Made by a program: the position numbers and the translations under genes. Below, piece by piece: positions 1 to 9,905 of a stretch of 48,236 nt of DNA (position 1 is its first letter; the number at the start of each line of letters is the position of its first letter). The stretch is from Nitrosomonas sp. (GTDB lineage: Bacteria; Pseudomonadota; Gammaproteobacteria; Burkholderiales; Nitrosomonadaceae). The notes under the pieces were generated by a model that saw nothing but the letters and a program-made list of their open reading frames with translations, did not search any database and was not told the DNA's origin. The stretch is from the NCBI RefSeq assembly GCF_024282095.1, contig NZ_JAMWZS010000020.1, forward strand, positions 1 through 48,236, given 5' to 3'.

Positions 1-261
1 ATATATGTTCTGAGTAAGGAAGAAGGCGGAAGGCACACTCCATTTTTTCCTGGCTATCGTCCACAGTTTTATTTTAGGACGACGGATGTTACCGGAGCGA
101 TTGAATTGCCAGCAGGAACGGAAATGGTGATGCCTGGGGATAATGTATCAGTAACGGTGAATTTAATAGCCCCTATAGCGATGGAAGATGGGCTGCGCTT
201 TGCGATACGCGAAGGCGGAAGAACTGTCGGTGCAGGTGTGGTTGCAAAAATTATTGAATGA
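1..261 (+). CDS. tuf: Elongation factor Tu, C-terminal part (5' end outside window)
   Basis: The frame is open from base 1 to a TGA at 259-261 and gives 86 residues that match the end of EF-Tu: an EEGGRHTPF segment, [15 protein letters not shown], and a closing GRTVGAGVV motif. This is the last beta-barrel domain, which helps hold aminoacyl-tRNA when the GTP-bound factor delivers it to the ribosome. The GTPase domain lies upstream of the window. The position just before rpsJ is the usual one for the str operon copy of tuf (rpsL-rpsG-fusA-tuf) in proteobacteria. Identity is secure; whether the genome has a second copy cannot be seen. Confidence 0.97.
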   Translation: MYVLSKEEGGRHTPFFPGYRPQFYFRTTDVTGAIELPAGTEMVMPGDNVSVTVNLIAPIAMEDGLRFAIREGGRTVGAGVVAKIIE

Positions 262-336
262 TTTGATAGAAACATTAGAAAGATAAAGTTCAATAAGATA
301 AAAATCTATTGAATTGATAAATCCAAGGCTGAGTAA

Positions 337-645
337 ATGCAAAACCAGAAAATTAGAATTCGCCTCAAGGCATTTGATTATCGATTAATTGATAAATCGG
401 CACTTGAGATTGTTGAGACTGCGAAAAGAACAGGAGCTGTAGTTAAAGGTCCTGTCCCGTTACCGACTCGAATTGAGCGCTTCGATGTATTGCGATCACC
501 CCATGTAAATAAAACATCACGCGATCAATTTGAAATACGAACACATCTGAGATTAATGGACATAATTGATCCAACCGACAAGACAGTCGATGCACTTATG
601 AAATTAGATTTACCAGCTGGTGTAGATGTTGAAATTAAACTATAA
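337..645 (+). CDS. rpsJ: 30S ribosomal protein S10
   Basis: The product has 102 residues, the normal length for S10, starting [19 protein letters not shown] and carrying the conserved RTHLRLMDI segment near the C-terminus. S10 sits in the head of the 30S subunit. In bacteria it also works as NusE in transcription antitermination with NusB. It is the first gene of the S10 block, 75 bp after tuf. That gap contains a weak 7-bp inverted repeat (TTCAATA/TATTGAA, about 289-313), but I see no convincing promoter or terminator, so read-through from tuf is possible. Confidence 0.98.
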   Translation: MQNQKIRIRLKAFDYRLIDKSALEIVETAKRTGAVVKGPVPLPTRIERFDVLRSPHVNKTSRDQFEIRTHLRLMDIIDPTDKTVDALMKLDLPAGVDVEIKL

Positions 646-741
646 ATTATCTTAGTTTAAAAATTAAAGAGTCATCAGTACGATTATTATTTTAATTTAA
701 TAGTACAGTTAGTTAGATAAGCGCCTTTAAAAGGGAAAAAA

Positions 742-1395
742 ATGAGTTTAGGGTTAATCGGTCGAAAAATCGGTATGACACGTATATTTACTGAAAATGG
801 GGATAGTTTACCAGTGACAGTTATAGATGTATCAAATAATCGTGTGACTCAGACCAAGAATAATGAAATAGATGGGTACCTCGCGATCCAGCTATCTTTT
901 GGGCAAAAAAGAGCGAGTCGAATGAGTAAGTCAATTGCTGGTCACTATTCGAAAGCTGGTGTGGAAGCAGGCAGTGTCCTGAGAGAATTTAGAATCGATA
1001 AGGATGATTATTTTAAGTCGATAGAGACGGGAACGATAATCACAAGTGATATTTTCAAAGTTGGACAGAAGGTTGATGTATCTGGAGTAACAATAGGTAA
1101 AGGCTATGCCGGAGTTATCAAACGCCATCATTTTTCTTCAAATAGAGCTAGTCATGGCAATTCAAAAGCGCATAATAAGCCTGGGTCTATAGGAATGGCG
1201 CAAGATCCTGGACGTGTTTTTCCAGGTAAACGTATGTCAGGGCATATGGGTAATGTTAAAAGAACTACACAAAATCTTGAAATTCTGAAAATCGATAGTG
1301 AAAGAAATTTATTACTGATTAAAGGTGCAATACCCGGTTCTAAAGGAGGCAATGTTATGGTGCGACCAAGTGTTAAAGATAACAATGCCAATTAA
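742..1395 (+). CDS. rplC: 50S ribosomal protein L3
   Basis: 217 residues, beginning [16 protein letters not shown] as L3 does, with the conserved [16 protein letters not shown] and [11 protein letters not shown] regions of the long loop that reaches toward the peptidyl transferase centre. L3 is one of the first proteins to bind 23S rRNA during 50S assembly. It follows rpsJ after a 96-bp gap, which is AT-rich and ends with an AAGGGA ribosome-binding site (about 732-737). It belongs to the S10 transcription unit. Glutamine at about residue 150 within the loop is methylated by PrmB in E. coli; the local sequence here (GMAQDPG) keeps the glutamine. Confidence 0.98.
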   Translation: MSLGLIGRKIGMTRIFTENGDSLPVTVIDVSNNRVTQTKNNEIDGYLAIQLSFGQKRASRMSKSIAGHYSKAGVEAGSVLREFRIDKDDYFKSIETGTIITSDIFKVGQKVDVSGVTIGKGYAGVIKRHHFSSNRASHGNSKAHNKPGSIGMAQDPGRVFPGKRMSGHMGNVKRTTQNLEILKIDSERNLLLIKGAIPGSKGGNVMVRPSVKDNNAN

Positions 1396-1430
1396 TAAGC
1401 ATAAATATATAGCAAGAAGGTGATCGGGTA

Positions 1431-2048
1431 ATGGAACTTAAGCTTATCGGTAGCGGAAATCAAACAGAAAATATTGTTGTTTCTGACGTGCTTTTTAATA
1501 GAGATTATAATGAGGCGCTTGTTCATCAGGTCGTAACTTCATATTTATCAAATGCGCGTGGTGCCACCAGAGCGCAGAAAGGTCGATCTGATGTAGCCAA
1601 ATCTACAAGAAAGCCGTGGAGGCAAAAAGGCACTGGTAGAGCGCGAGCTGGGATGGCATCAAGTCCAATTTGGCGTGGAGGTGGGCGAATTTTTCCAAAT
1701 AGTCCGGATGAAAATTTTCAGAAAAAATTAAATAAAAAAATGTACCGGGCGGGGATTAGTGTAATTCTATCGCAACTTATTCGTGATGAGCGGTTGCTAA
1801 TTACAGATACGTTTAATATTGATACCTGCAAAACTAAAAAACTGTCAGAGAAATTAAAAGAAATTGGATTGAGTGAAGTTCTGGTAATAATAGATGAAAT
1901 AAATGAGAATTTATACTTATCCGCTCGCAATATTCCGCATGTTGCAGTCGTTGAAGTTAAAAATGTAGATCCAGTAAGCCTGTTAAGATTTGAAAAAATA
2001 TTAATTACAAAGAGTGGATTAAAGAAATTTGAGGAACTTCTCTCATGA
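1431..2048 (+). CDS. rplD: 50S ribosomal protein L4
   Basis: 205 residues with the L4 hallmark [16 protein letters not shown] around residues 63-80, the loop that lines the peptide exit tunnel, and a following [12 protein letters not shown]. In E. coli L4 also represses its own operon by acting on the S10 leader; this window shows no obvious copy of that leader, so the control may not be shared. The last four bases (ATGA) overlap the rplW start, a pattern of translational coupling. Confidence 0.97.
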   Translation: MELKLIGSGNQTENIVVSDVLFNRDYNEALVHQVVTSYLSNARGATRAQKGRSDVAKSTRKPWRQKGTGRARAGMASSPIWRGGGRIFPNSPDENFQKKLNKKMYRAGISVILSQLIRDERLLITDTFNIDTCKTKKLSEKLKEIGLSEVLVIIDEINENLYLSARNIPHVAVVEVKNVDPVSLLRFEKILITKSGLKKFEELLS

Positions 2049-2383
2049 AAAGTATAAATATCAGTCATGAAAGACTATTAAAAATAATATTAGCACCATA
2101 TGTATCGGAGAAAGCGACTTTCTTGGGAGAGAAAAATAATCAGACTATATTTCGTGTTGTAACAAATGCAACTAAGAGTGAAATAAAGGCTGCGATTGAA
2201 CTATTGTGGGAAGAACAGAAAATAGAAGTCACAGATGTTCGAACTATCAATGTCAAAGGAAAGCAAAAAAGATTTGGGCGCTTTTTGGGGCGAAGAAGTG
2301 ATTGGAAAAAAGCTATAGTAAATATCAAGAATGGGCAAGAATTGAGTTTTACTAACTTTACAAGTATTACAGAGGCAAAGTGA
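2045..2383 (+). CDS. rplW: 50S ribosomal protein L23
   Basis: 112 residues. The core [15 protein letters not shown] and the basic hairpin [20 protein letters not shown] are typical of L23, which lies at the tunnel exit and docks trigger factor and SRP. The protein is slightly longer at the N-terminus than the roughly 100-residue E. coli protein, but the ATG overlaps the rplD stop in an ATGA junction and is the best start. rplB starts one base after its stop. Confidence 0.96.
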   Translation: MKSINISHERLLKIILAPYVSEKATFLGEKNNQTIFRVVTNATKSEIKAAIELLWEEQKIEVTDVRTINVKGKQKRFGRFLGRRSDWKKAIVNIKNGQELSFTNFTSITEAK

Positions 2384-2384
2384 T

Positions 2385-3218
2385 ATGGCGCTAGTAAAAC
2401 TAAAACCGACATCTCCTGGGCGTAGGGCCGTTATTAAACTTATTAGCAAAGATCTCTATAAGGGAGGGGCTTATAAGGGATTAACGGAAAAACAGTCTAA
2501 GACAGCAGGTAGAAATAACAATGGACGTATAACAGTTAGGCATCGTGGAGGCGGTCATAAACAGCATTATAGGTTTATTGATTTCAAGCGCGATAAAATT
2601 GATATACCAGCGATTGTAGAGCGCATAGAGTATGATCCAAATAGGACCGCGCATATAGCTTTAGTTTGCTATAGAGATGGTGAAAGAAGATATATGATAG
2701 CACCCAAGGGATTGAATGTTGGTATGCAAATTTATAGTGGAAAGAATGCACAAATTAAGGCAGGTGATGCATTGCCTTTGCGCAATATTCCAATAGGCAC
2801 AATAATACATTGCGTTGAATTATTACCTGGCAAAGGCGCTCAATTAGCACGTTCTGCAGGAGCATCTGTGCAATTGCAAGCTAGAGAAGGAGATTATGCT
2901 CAGCTTAAGCTTCGCTCGGGTGAAATTCGAAAAGTTCATGTTGATTGCTATGCGACTATTGGTGAAGTAGGAAACGCAGAGCATAATCTAAGATCGATTG
3001 GTAAAGCAGGTGCGATACGTTGGCGCGGAGTTAGACCGACTGTACGCGGTGTTGCAATGAATCCAATTGATCACCCTCACGGAGGAGGTGAGGGTAGGAC
3101 ATCAGCAGGTAGACATCCCGTTAGTCCATGGGGAACGCCGGCGAAAGGCTATAGGACAAGAAATAATAAGAGAACTGAAGTGATGATAATCCGTCATAGA
3201 TATTCAAAGAAAGGATAA
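2385..3218 (+). CDS. rplB: 50S ribosomal protein L2
   Basis: 277 residues, normal for L2. It begins [16 protein letters not shown] and has the C-terminal [20 protein letters not shown] loop whose histidine lies near the peptidyl transferase centre. L2 is needed for subunit joining and for tRNA binding. The gene is packed tightly between rplW (1 bp) and rpsS (7 bp). It contains many AGA/AGG arginine codons and ATA isoleucine codons, unusual for such a highly expressed protein in most proteobacteria. Confidence 0.98.
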   Translation: MALVKLKPTSPGRRAVIKLISKDLYKGGAYKGLTEKQSKTAGRNNNGRITVRHRGGGHKQHYRFIDFKRDKIDIPAIVERIEYDPNRTAHIALVCYRDGERRYMIAPKGLNVGMQIYSGKNAQIKAGDALPLRNIPIGTIIHCVELLPGKGAQLARSAGASVQLQAREGDYAQLKLRSGEIRKVHVDCYATIGEVGNAEHNLRSIGKAGAIRWRGVRPTVRGVAMNPIDHPHGGGEGRTSAGRHPVSPWGTPAKGYRTRNNKRTEVMIIRHRYSKKG

Positions 3219-3225
3219 TAATTAA

Positions 3226-3507
3226 ATGGCACGTTCAGTAAAAAAGGGTCCGTTTGTAGATGCTCATCTATCAGAGAAAATAGAAAAAGCGCGTAATGCT
3301 AATGATAAAAGGCCAATTAAAACTTGGTCTAGACGCTCAACGATACTGCCTGATTTTATTGGAATGACAGTAGCTGTTCACAATGGGAAGCAACATATAC
3401 CAGTTTTTGTCACTGAAAATATGGTTGGTCATAAGTTTGGTGAGTTTTCACTAACACGCACCTTTAAAGGTCATGCTGGTGATAAGAAGGCTGTTACGAA
3501 GCGATAG
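3226..3507 (+). CDS. rpsS: 30S ribosomal protein S19
   Basis: 93 residues beginning [15 protein letters not shown], followed by [17 protein letters not shown] and the C-terminal [16 protein letters not shown], all hallmarks of S19. The protein binds 16S rRNA in the 30S head together with S13, near the A site. It is co-transcribed with rplB and rplV (5-bp gap downstream). Confidence 0.98.
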   Translation: MARSVKKGPFVDAHLSEKIEKARNANDKRPIKTWSRRSTILPDFIGMTVAVHNGKQHIPVFVTENMVGHKFGEFSLTRTFKGHAGDKKAVTKR

Positions 3508-3512
3508 GAATA

Positions 3513-3863
3513 ATGATGGAAACAACTGCGATATTACGAGGTATCCGCTTATCAGCGCAGAAGGGACGATTGGTGGCTGATCAAGTTCGAGGATTACCTG
3601 TAGAAAAGGCACTAAATATCTTGGCATTTAGTCCCAAGAAAGGTGCGGGTATCATAAGAAAGCTTTTAGAGTCTGCTATAGCTAATGCAGAACATAATGA
3701 TGGAGCTGATATAGATGAACTTAAGGTATCAGTAATTCTGGTGGATCGTGGTACTTCAATGAAGCGTACAAGTGCGCGCGCAAAGGGTCGTGGTAATAGA
3801 ATTGTAAAACCTACTTGTCATATATTGCTAACAGTCGGCGATAACATTGATCATACTAAATAA
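3513..3863 (+). CDS. rplV: 50S ribosomal protein L22
   Basis: Up to 116 residues: [26 protein letters not shown] at the N-terminus and the long beta-hairpin [21 protein letters not shown] that projects into the exit tunnel, where macrolide-resistance changes occur in other bacteria. Two adjacent ATGs exist (3513 and 3516); the second gives METTAIL, the form closer to most homologues, so the start may be 3 bp downstream. It lies between rpsS and rpsC in the standard order. Confidence 0.97.
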   Translation: MMETTAILRGIRLSAQKGRLVADQVRGLPVEKALNILAFSPKKGAGIIRKLLESAIANAEHNDGADIDELKVSVILVDRGTSMKRTSARAKGRGNRIVKPTCHILLTVGDNIDHTK

Positions 3864-3877
3864 AGGCACTAACTGAT

Positions 3878-4732
3878 ATGGGTCAAAAAATTCATCCAAC
3901 CGGATTTCGTCTTTCAGTTCAAAGAAATTGGTTGTCTAGATGGTATGCGAATAGCAATAATTTCGCAACTATGCTCAACGAAGATATCAAGGTACGAGAA
4001 TTTCTCAGTCATAAACTAAAAAATGCTTCGGTTGGTAGGGTTTTGATTGAAAGACCTTCGAAGAATGCAAGAATAACCATCTTTAGCTCTCGGCCTGGTG
4101 TTGTTATTGGGAAAAAAGGTGAAGATATTGAAGTATTGCGCACTGAATTGCAAAAAATAATGGGTGTGTCTGTTCACGTAAATATAGAAGAAATACGAAA
4201 ACCAGAGCTTGATGCTCAATTGATAGCTGATAATATCGCACAGCAATTAGAAAAAAGAATAATGTTTCGTAGAGCTATGAAACGTGCTATGCAGAATGCG
4301 ATGCGTCTTGGTGCTCAAGGAATAAAAATTATGAGCTCTGGTAGACTAAATGGAATAGAAATAGCCAGAACCGAATGGTATCGTGAAGGAAGGGTACCTT
4401 TGCATACATTGAGAGCTGATCTTGATTATGGAACATCGGAAGCAAAAACTACTTATGGAATTATAGGGATAAAAGTATGGATATTTAAAGGAGAAATACT
4501 TGGTAAAGGTAATGAAGTTAACGCTACGATACCAAATGTTTCTTCTATAGATAATGAAAAAAAGAAAAATATCAAAAAAATATCTGGATCTGCTAACAAA
4601 TTGACTAATTCAAGAAACAAAAAAGATCTCAGTGTCGAGAGTATTGATAGTTTGAGTGAGAATAAAGTAAGTAGTAGTGTAGTGATAAGTGAGTATATAA
4701 ATTCTGGAGACAAGAATGCTTCAGCCGGCTAG
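3878..4732 (+). CDS. rpsC: 30S ribosomal protein S3 with long C-terminal tail
   Basis: 284 residues. The first about 210 are ordinary S3: [11 protein letters not shown] at the N-terminus, the KH-domain signature [13 protein letters not shown], and [33 protein letters not shown]3 lines the mRNA entry channel and helps unwind mRNA. After residue about 212 comes an extra tail of roughly 70 residues rich in Ser, Asn and Lys, low in complexity and probably disordered. E. coli S3 has 233 residues; other betaproteobacteria also have extended tails. The last 17 bp overlap the start of rplP, so the end of the tail is constrained by the rplP reading frame. Confidence 0.97.
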   Translation: MGQKIHPTGFRLSVQRNWLSRWYANSNNFATMLNEDIKVREFLSHKLKNASVGRVLIERPSKNARITIFSSRPGVVIGKKGEDIEVLRTELQKIMGVSVHVNIEEIRKPELDAQLIADNIAQQLEKRIMFRRAMKRAMQNAMRLGAQGIKIMSSGRLNGIEIARTEWYREGRVPLHTLRADLDYGTSEAKTTYGIIGIKVWIFKGEILGKGNEVNATIPNVSSIDNEKKKNIKKISGSANKLTNSRNKKDLSVESIDSLSENKVSSSVVISEYINSGDKNASAG

Positions 4733-5132
4733 AACTAAATTTAGAAAGCAGCAAAAAGGACGAAACACAGGTGTAGCAACTCGTGGTGCAAAAGTGAGCT
4801 TTGGTGAATTTGGTTTAAAAGCGATTGGAAGAGGACGATTAACTGCGCGTCAGATAGAGGCAGCGCGACGTGCTATGACAAGGCATATAAAAAGAGGTGG
4901 TCGTATTTGGATTAGAATTTTTCCAGATAAACCAATATCGCATAAACCTGCTGAAGTTAGAATGGGCAAAGGAAAGGGAAATCCAGAATATTTTGTAGCA
5001 GAGATTCAGCCCGGAAAAATGTTATATGAAATGGATGGTGTTAATGAAGAATTGGCTAGGGAAGCATTTCGGTTAGCTGCAGCTAAATTACCTATCAGGA
5101 CAATGTTTACAATAAGACAGATTGGTGGATAG
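4716..5132 (+). CDS. rplP: 50S ribosomal protein L16
   Basis: 138 residues starting [19 protein letters not shown] and containing [22 protein letters not shown] and the [14 protein letters not shown] segment. L16 organises the A-site region of 23S rRNA and is needed for peptidyl transfer. The start codon lies inside the rpsC tail coding sequence (17-bp overlap), which fixes the start because the N-terminus MLQPARTK is invariant in the family. Confidence 0.98.
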   Translation: MLQPARTKFRKQQKGRNTGVATRGAKVSFGEFGLKAIGRGRLTARQIEAARRAMTRHIKRGGRIWIRIFPDKPISHKPAEVRMGKGKGNPEYFVAEIQPGKMLYEMDGVNEELAREAFRLAAAKLPIRTMFTIRQIGG

Positions 5133-5134
5133 TA

Positions 5135-5335
5135 ATGAGAGCAAATGATTTAAGGAATAAACAATTGCATGAATTGAATAAGGAATTGGTGTTTTTATTA
5201 AAAGCACATTTTGGATTAAGAATGCAATTGGCAACACAGCAGCTATCGAATACTAGGCAATTGAGATTAATTAAAAAAGATATAGCAAGAGTAAAAACCG
5301 TTATAACAGAAAAAATAAGCAATCATGACAAGTGA
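5135..5335 (+). CDS. rpmC: 50S ribosomal protein L29
   Basis: 66 residues, a small helical protein with the L29 pattern [13 protein letters not shown] at the N-terminus and [13 protein letters not shown] near the end. It sits at the tunnel exit beside L23. It starts 2 bp after rplP and its last 11 bp overlap rpsQ. Confidence 0.94.
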   Translation: MRANDLRNKQLHELNKELVFLLKAHFGLRMQLATQQLSNTRQLRLIKKDIARVKTVITEKISNHDK

Positions 5336-5582
5336 AAAAACTAATCGTACTTTAAGTGGGCGAGTTACGAGTGACAAAGCAAATAAAACTGTAACGGTGT
5401 TAGTAGAACGTCGAATAAAGCACCATTTGTATGGAAAATTTGTTACTCGCTCAAAGAAATATCATGCACATGATGATAATAATCAATTTTCTATTGGAGA
5501 TATCGTGCTGATTGAAGAATGTAGACCTATATCCAAAACTAAAAGCTGGAAAGTGATAAAGCTATTAAAAGATGAGGTTTAA
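5325..5582 (+). CDS. rpsQ: 30S ribosomal protein S17
   Basis: 85 residues with the S17 features [21 protein letters not shown] and HPLYGK-like [18 protein letters not shown], then [19 protein letters not shown]. It binds the 5' domain of 16S rRNA. It is the last gene of the S10 unit and is followed by a 182-bp AT-rich gap, the longest in the ribosomal block apart from the ends. Confidence 0.97.
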   Translation: MTSEKTNRTLSGRVTSDKANKTVTVLVERRIKHHLYGKFVTRSKKYHAHDDNNQFSIGDIVLIEECRPISKTKSWKVIKLLKDEV

Positions 5583-5644
5583 AGATTTGGATGATGTTTC
5601 TGAAATTATGAATGGTTTTTGGTATTAATTAAAGAAAATAATTC

Positions 5645-5673
5645 TTGTTTATGAACTTATAGATATGTAAAAT
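5645..5673 (+). promoter_or_regulatory. Candidate sigma-70 promoter for the spc operon
   Basis: In the rpsQ-rplN gap, TTGTTT (5645-5650) is followed after 17 bp by TAAAAT (5668-5673), a fair match to the -35/-10 consensus. E. coli has its spc operon promoter at the same place, in the rpsQ-rplN gap. The region is so AT-rich that chance matches are expected, so position in the gene order is the main support. A start near 5680 would leave a leader of roughly 85 nt before rplN. Confidence 0.45.
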
Positions 5674-5764
5674 AATAAGGTTTTGTTAATTAAGTAAATT
5701 CAAAATAGACAATCTAGATCTAGAGAAAAGTTTTACACCGTGTGAAAATTAAAGAGTAAACAAA

Positions 5765-6133
5765 ATGATTCAAATGCAATCAATATTAAGAGTAGCGGAT
5801 AATACAGGTGCTCGGTCTATTATGTGTATTAAAGTGCTTGGTGGGTCAAAAAGGCAGTATGCTGGAATAGGTGACATAATTAAAGTAAGCGTAAAAGATG
5901 CGGCTCCAAGAGGGCGTGTTAAGAAGGGTGAAGTTTATAATGCGGTGGTTGTTAGAACGGCTAAAGGCATAAGGCGACTTGATGGCTCTTTGTTGAAGTT
6001 TGATGAAAATGCAGCGGTGCTACTAAATAATAAGTTTGAACCAATTGGAACTCGTATTTTTGGTCCAGTTACTAGAGAACTAAGAAACGCACGTTTTATG
6101 AAAATTGTATCGTTAGCCCCAGAAGTTTTGTAG
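5765..6133 (+). CDS. rplN: 50S ribosomal protein L14
   Basis: 122 residues, exactly the usual L14 length: [17 protein letters not shown] at the start, then [16 protein letters not shown] and a closing [14 protein letters not shown]14 forms inter-subunit bridges and is the docking site of the silencing factor RsfS. It opens the spc block after the only large gap in the cluster, and probably has its own promoter in that gap. Confidence 0.98.
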   Translation: MIQMQSILRVADNTGARSIMCIKVLGGSKRQYAGIGDIIKVSVKDAAPRGRVKKGEVYNAVVVRTAKGIRRLDGSLLKFDENAAVLLNNKFEPIGTRIFGPVTRELRNARFMKIVSLAPEVL

Positions 6134-6150
6134 CTGTAAAAGGAAAATAT

Positions 6151-6468
6151 ATGCGAAAGCTTAAGAAAGGTGATGATGTTATTGTTATTTCTGGAAAGGA
6201 TAAAGGAAAAAGAGGATCAATAGTGACGATTGTTGGCACTGATCGTGTTATTGTACAGGGCGTAAATTCTGTTAAAAAGCATCAAAAACCAAACCCAGCA
6301 AGTGGTAACATGGGGGGGATTATTGATAGAGAAATGCCTATGCATATATCTAATATTGCAATTTATAATTTTGCTTTGAAAAAACCAGATCGAGTCGGTT
6401 TTAAAATTGACGATAATAATAATAAAGTTCGCGTATATAGATCTAACAGTGAAGTAATTGAATCATAA
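6151..6468 (+). CDS. rplX: 50S ribosomal protein L24
   Basis: 105 residues with the KOW motif region KKGDDVIVISGKDKGKRGSI near the N-terminus and VNSVKKHQKPNP, which identify L24. The protein starts 50S assembly by binding the 5' end of 23S rRNA. It is 17 bp downstream of rplN and 25 bp upstream of rplE. Confidence 0.97.
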   Translation: MRKLKKGDDVIVISGKDKGKRGSIVTIVGTDRVIVQGVNSVKKHQKPNPASGNMGGIIDREMPMHISNIAIYNFALKKPDRVGFKIDDNNNKVRVYRSNSEVIES

Positions 6469-6493
6469 TTAAAATATTGGATATTGAAGTTTT

Positions 6494-7033
6494 ATGGCAC
6501 GCTTGCAAGAATATTATCGTAATACTGTTACTAAACAGTTAACAGATCAATTTAAATATAAATCATTGATGGAAGTTCCGCGTATTATTAAAATCACGCT
6601 TAATATCGGATTGGGAGATGCAACAACTGACAAGAAGATAGTTGAGCATGCTCTTTCTGATATGAAAAAAATTTGTGGACAGCAGCCTGTAGTGACGAAA
6701 GCAAGAAAATCAATAGCGACTTTTAAAGTGAGAGAAGGCTATCCAATAGGATGCATGGTTACGCTAAGGCATATTAAGATGTATGAATTTTTAGATAGGT
6801 TGATAACAATAGCTATTCCTAGAATTCGTGATTTTCGCGGAATTTCAGGAAAATCCTTTGATGGGAGAGGAAATTATAATATGGGAATAAAAGAGCAGAT
6901 TATATTTCCTGAGATTGATTACGACAAGATAGATGCATTGCGTGGAATGAATATATCAATAACTACGACGGCTAAGAGCGATATTGAAGCTAAAGCGTTG
7001 TTATCGGCTTTTAGTTTTCCGTTTAAGAATTGA
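6494..7033 (+). CDS. rplE: 50S ribosomal protein L5
   Basis: 179 residues: [16 protein letters not shown], then [12 protein letters not shown], and the conserved [32 protein letters not shown]5 is part of the 5S rRNP in the central protuberance and contacts P-site tRNA and S13. The rpsN start lies 7 bp after the stop. Confidence 0.98.
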   Translation: MARLQEYYRNTVTKQLTDQFKYKSLMEVPRIIKITLNIGLGDATTDKKIVEHALSDMKKICGQQPVVTKARKSIATFKVREGYPIGCMVTLRHIKMYEFLDRLITIAIPRIRDFRGISGKSFDGRGNYNMGIKEQIIFPEIDYDKIDALRGMNISITTTAKSDIEAKALLSAFSFPFKN

Positions 7034-7040
7034 GGTAGGA

Positions 7041-7346
7041 ATGGCTAAGCTTGCTACTATTAATAGAAATGACAAAAGACAAAGACTAATTCGTAAATAT
7101 GCTGAGAAACGTTTATTGTTGAATGGAATAATAAGCAATTTCGCTCTAAAAGATGAAGAGAGATTAAATGCTCGTATTAAGTTACAAAAGCTGCCTAGAG
7201 ACTCAAGTCCAGTGCGTTTGAGAAACAGATGCAAGTTGACAGGTAGACCGCGAGGCGTATATTCGAAATTTGGACTTGGAAGAAATAAATTAAGAGAAAT
7301 TGCAATGAGTGGTAAAATACCTGGAATAATCAAAGCAAGTTGGTAA
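7041..7346 (+). CDS. rpsN: 30S ribosomal protein S14 (zinc-free type)
   Basis: 101 residues from ATG 7041, preceded by the GAGGTAGG ribosome-binding site (7032-7039). A longer frame opens at 6984 inside rplE, but its first 19 codons have no S14 similarity and are rejected. The sequence [14 protein letters not shown] and [18 protein letters not shown] identify S14. It has a single cysteine, so it is the longer, non-zinc form. It belongs to the 30S head. Confidence 0.97.
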   Translation: MAKLATINRNDKRQRLIRKYAEKRLLLNGIISNFALKDEERLNARIKLQKLPRDSSPVRLRNRCKLTGRPRGVYSKFGLGRNKLREIAMSGKIPGIIKASW

Positions 7347-7406
7347 TGATTGTAATTGATTTTTAATGTAAAGATAGAAAAATAACTTAAATATTTAGGT
7401 GCAATC

Positions 7407-7802
7407 ATGAGTATGAGTGATCCAATTGCTGATATGTTAACTCGAATACGTAATGCGCAGATGGCAAAAAAGAAAATTGTTGATATGCCAAATTCGCGTA
7501 TAAAATTGGCTATAACAAAAGTTTTAAAAGATGAAGGTTATGTGGAAGATTACTATATCAAGAATGATGGAAATAAAAACTTACTTGAAATAACACTTAA
7601 ATATTATTCTGGAATGCCTGTTATTGAAAATATAAAACGCATAAGTAAACCGGGTTTGAGAATATATAAATCCAGTGAAGATTTACCAAGTGTTATGAAT
7701 GGATTGGGTATAGCTATTGTAACTACATCGAAAGGCGTAATGACAGAGCGAAAAGCTCGTTTAGCGGGTGTTGGCGGTGAATTATTATGTTTTGTTGTTT
7801 AG
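7407..7802 (+). CDS. rpsH: 30S ribosomal protein S8
   Basis: 131 residues. [16 protein letters not shown] at the N-terminus and the C-terminal [20 protein letters not shown] with GGELLCFVV are S8 signatures. ATG 7407 gives MSMSDP; ATG 7413 gives MSDP, so the start may be two codons later. S8 binds helix 21 of 16S rRNA, and in E. coli represses the spc operon by binding an RNA mimic in the rplX-rplE region; I did not find that mimic here. Confidence 0.97.
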   Translation: MSMSDPIADMLTRIRNAQMAKKKIVDMPNSRIKLAITKVLKDEGYVEDYYIKNDGNKNLLEITLKYYSGMPVIENIKRISKPGLRIYKSSEDLPSVMNGLGIAIVTTSKGVMTERKARLAGVGGELLCFVV

Positions 7803-7814
7803 AGGATTTTTTAA

Positions 7815-8348
7815 ATGTCACGAGTAAGCAGTAACCCAATACTTATACCTTCAAATGTTGAGATTAACATTGGGTCTATGGAAATTTTTGTCAAAGGTCC
7901 TTTGGGAAATATGAAGCAAATGCTTACAGATGATGTGTTGCTGGATTTGAGTGAGAATATCTTGAGTATTAAAACCACTAATGACTCGAAACGCGCTAAC
8001 ACTATGTCCGGAACGACGAGGGCACTAATTGCAAACATGGTACGCGGCGTTTCAGTTGGATTTGAAAAGAGATTGTTGTTGATCGGAGTAGGATATAAAG
8101 CTCAAGCTAATCAAAATAAAATAAATCTGACTTTAGGTTTTTCGCATCCTATTGATCACATGATTCCTGAAGGAATTATTATAGAGACACCTACTCAAAC
8201 CGAAATAATAATAAAAGGAATTGATAAGCAAAAGGTAGGACAAACTGCTGCAGAAATTCGTTCTTATAGAAAGCCTGAACCGTATAAAGGAAAAGGTGTT
8301 CGGTATTCTGATGAAATTATTCTTCTCAAAGAGACAAAGAAAAAATAA
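7815..8348 (+). CDS. rplF: 50S ribosomal protein L6
   Basis: 177 residues with the two L6 repeats: PLGNMKQ in the first, and in the second [18 protein letters not shown] and the closing [19 protein letters not shown]6 binds near the sarcin-ricin loop and is important for translation fidelity. It follows rpsH after 12 bp. Confidence 0.98.
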   Translation: MSRVSSNPILIPSNVEINIGSMEIFVKGPLGNMKQMLTDDVLLDLSENILSIKTTNDSKRANTMSGTTRALIANMVRGVSVGFEKRLLLIGVGYKAQANQNKINLTLGFSHPIDHMIPEGIIIETPTQTEIIIKGIDKQKVGQTAAEIRSYRKPEPYKGKGVRYSDEIILLKETKKK

Positions 8349-8359
8349 TTGAGATAATC

Positions 8360-8716
8360 ATGTTGAATTTAAAAGAAAAAAGAGTTAGACGCTCATTGAA
8401 AACAAGAAAAAGAATTTCCGAGTTAAATGTAATACGGCTGTCAATACATCGTACTAATTTGCATATTTATGCACAACTTATTGATAATAAAAACAATAAA
8501 ACGATAGCTAGTGCATCAACTTTAGAACCTGAAATACGGAAAGGAATTTCGTCTGGAAGCAATATCACGGCAGCTGCTCTTATTGGTAAGCGTATAGCAG
8601 AAAAAGGAAAGGAATGTGGAATATCCAATATTGCCTTTGACAGAGCAGGCTATAAATATCATGGACGTGTGAGAGCATTAGCTGATGCTGCACGTGAAAA
8701 CGGACTTAAATTCTAG
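8360..8716 (+). CDS. rplR: 50S ribosomal protein L18
   Basis: 118 residues. The basic N-terminal region [12 protein letters not shown], the [16 protein letters not shown] strand and the closing [20 protein letters not shown] are typical of L18, which binds 5S rRNA with L5. It is 11 bp after rplF and 12 bp before rpsE. Confidence 0.97.
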   Translation: MLNLKEKRVRRSLKTRKRISELNVIRLSIHRTNLHIYAQLIDNKNNKTIASASTLEPEIRKGISSGSNITAAALIGKRIAEKGKECGISNIAFDRAGYKYHGRVRALADAARENGLKF

Positions 8717-8728
8717 ATAAAGGTTAAT

Positions 8729-9265
8729 ATGGTCAGAGTCGGTAAAGCGATGGATAAAGCGATAGGGGCTGATGAGAATAGCGACGATCTCCACGAAAAG
8801 ATGGTTGCAATAAACAGGGTCACTAAGGTTGTAAAAGGTGGGCGCATTCTTGGGTTTGCTGCACTTACGGTCGTTGGCGATGGCGATGGTAGTGTTGGTA
8901 TGGGAAAAGGTAAGTCGCGTGAAGTTCCAATAGCGGTGCAGAAGGCGATGGATGAGGCACGTAGAAAAATGATAAATGTGAAATTGAAAGGTGGGACTAT
9001 TTATCATCCTCTTATCGGCTCACATGGTGCTGCGAAAGTATATATGCAACCAGCTCCAGAAGGCACTGGAATTATAGCAGGAGGTCCAATGCGAGCTATT
9101 TTTGAGGTTATGGGAATGACTAATATTCTTGCTAAATGTATTGGTTCGACGAACCCATATAATGTTGTTAGAGCAACTCTCAATGCGTTAAATACTATGA
9201 GTACACCTGCACATATTGCTGCAAAACGTGGAAAAACTGTTAAAGAAATTCTTGGACAAGAATAA
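8729..9265 (+). CDS. rpsE: 30S ribosomal protein S5
   Basis: 178 residues with the S5 N-terminal dsRNA-binding-like domain ([36 protein letters not shown]) and the C-terminal domain with [18 protein letters not shown] and [16 protein letters not shown]. Changes in S5 cause spectinomycin resistance and ribosomal ambiguity in other bacteria. The stop codon overlaps the rpmD start by one base (TAATG). Confidence 0.98.
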   Translation: MVRVGKAMDKAIGADENSDDLHEKMVAINRVTKVVKGGRILGFAALTVVGDGDGSVGMGKGKSREVPIAVQKAMDEARRKMINVKLKGGTIYHPLIGSHGAAKVYMQPAPEGTGIIAGGPMRAIFEVMGMTNILAKCIGSTNPYNVVRATLNALNTMSTPAHIAAKRGKTVKEILGQE

Positions 9266-9453
9266 TGAGTGATGATAAAAATAGATTTATTAAGATAACT
9301 CTTGTTAGAAGCATTATAGGAACTAAAAAATCACACCGTGCTACTATTCGCGGTCTCGGATTGAAGAGATTGAATAGTTCTTCAATTCTTCTTGATACAC
9401 CTGAGACTCGTGGAATGATCCATAAAGTTAACTATCTTTTGAAATGCGACTAA
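9265..9453 (+). CDS. rpmD: 50S ribosomal protein L30
   Basis: 62 residues: [26 protein letters not shown] is the L30 core and the protein ends with a [12 protein letters not shown] segment. The normal length is about 60. It starts in a TAATG overlap with rpsE, which implies coupled translation. Confidence 0.96.
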   Translation: MSDDKNRFIKITLVRSIIGTKKSHRATIRGLGLKRLNSSSILLDTPETRGMIHKVNYLLKCD

Positions 9454-9466
9454 CATAAAATATATC

Positions 9467-9898
9467 ATGTACTTAAATTCAATCAAACCTGCTAATGGCG
9501 CAAAAAAAAATAAAATACGAGTTGGTCGTGGTATAGGATCAGGTTTAGGAAAAACTTGTGGACGCGGGCATAAAGGTCAAAAGTCGAGAGCTGGTGGTTT
9601 TCATAAAATTGGATTTGAAGGCGGTCAAATGCCAATTCAACGTCGTTTGCCTAAGAGAGGCTTTACCGCTTTGAGTCAGTGTAAATATCCAAAAATAAGA
9701 TTATCCGATTTAAATTTAATACAAGAAACCGAAATTAATATGTCAATTTTGAAAAAGAATAATATTATTTCTATTAAAGATAAGAGAATTAAGATATATA
9801 AATCAGGTAATTGCGAAAGAAAAATTACTTTAAATGGCATAACTGTAAGTGATGGCGTAAAAAAAGCTATTGAGATGATTGGTGGTAAGGTTTCATAG
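9467..9898 (+). CDS. rplO: 50S ribosomal protein L15
   Basis: 143 residues. The N-terminal LNSIKPANGAKKNKIRVGRG and the glycine-rich GSGLGKTCGRGHKGQKSRAG are L15 hallmarks, followed by GFEGGQMPIQRRLPKRGF. L15 binds late in 50S assembly. It lies just upstream of secY, as in most proteobacteria. Confidence 0.97.
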   Translation: MYLNSIKPANGAKKNKIRVGRGIGSGLGKTCGRGHKGQKSRAGGFHKIGFEGGQMPIQRRLPKRGFTALSQCKYPKIRLSDLNLIQETEINMSILKKNNIISIKDKRIKIYKSGNCERKITLNGITVSDGVKKAIEMIGGKVS

Positions 9899-9905
9899 CG
9901 ATTGA

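Noticed and set aside
289-313. TTCAATA/TATTGAA inverted repeat upstream of rpsJ as a terminator or leader
   Set aside because: The stem is AT-only and short, with no T-run; it is expected by chance in such AT-rich sequence.
6984-7346. Longer rpsN starting inside rplE
   Set aside because: The first 19 residues lack S14 similarity, and ATG 7041 has a good ribosome-binding site.
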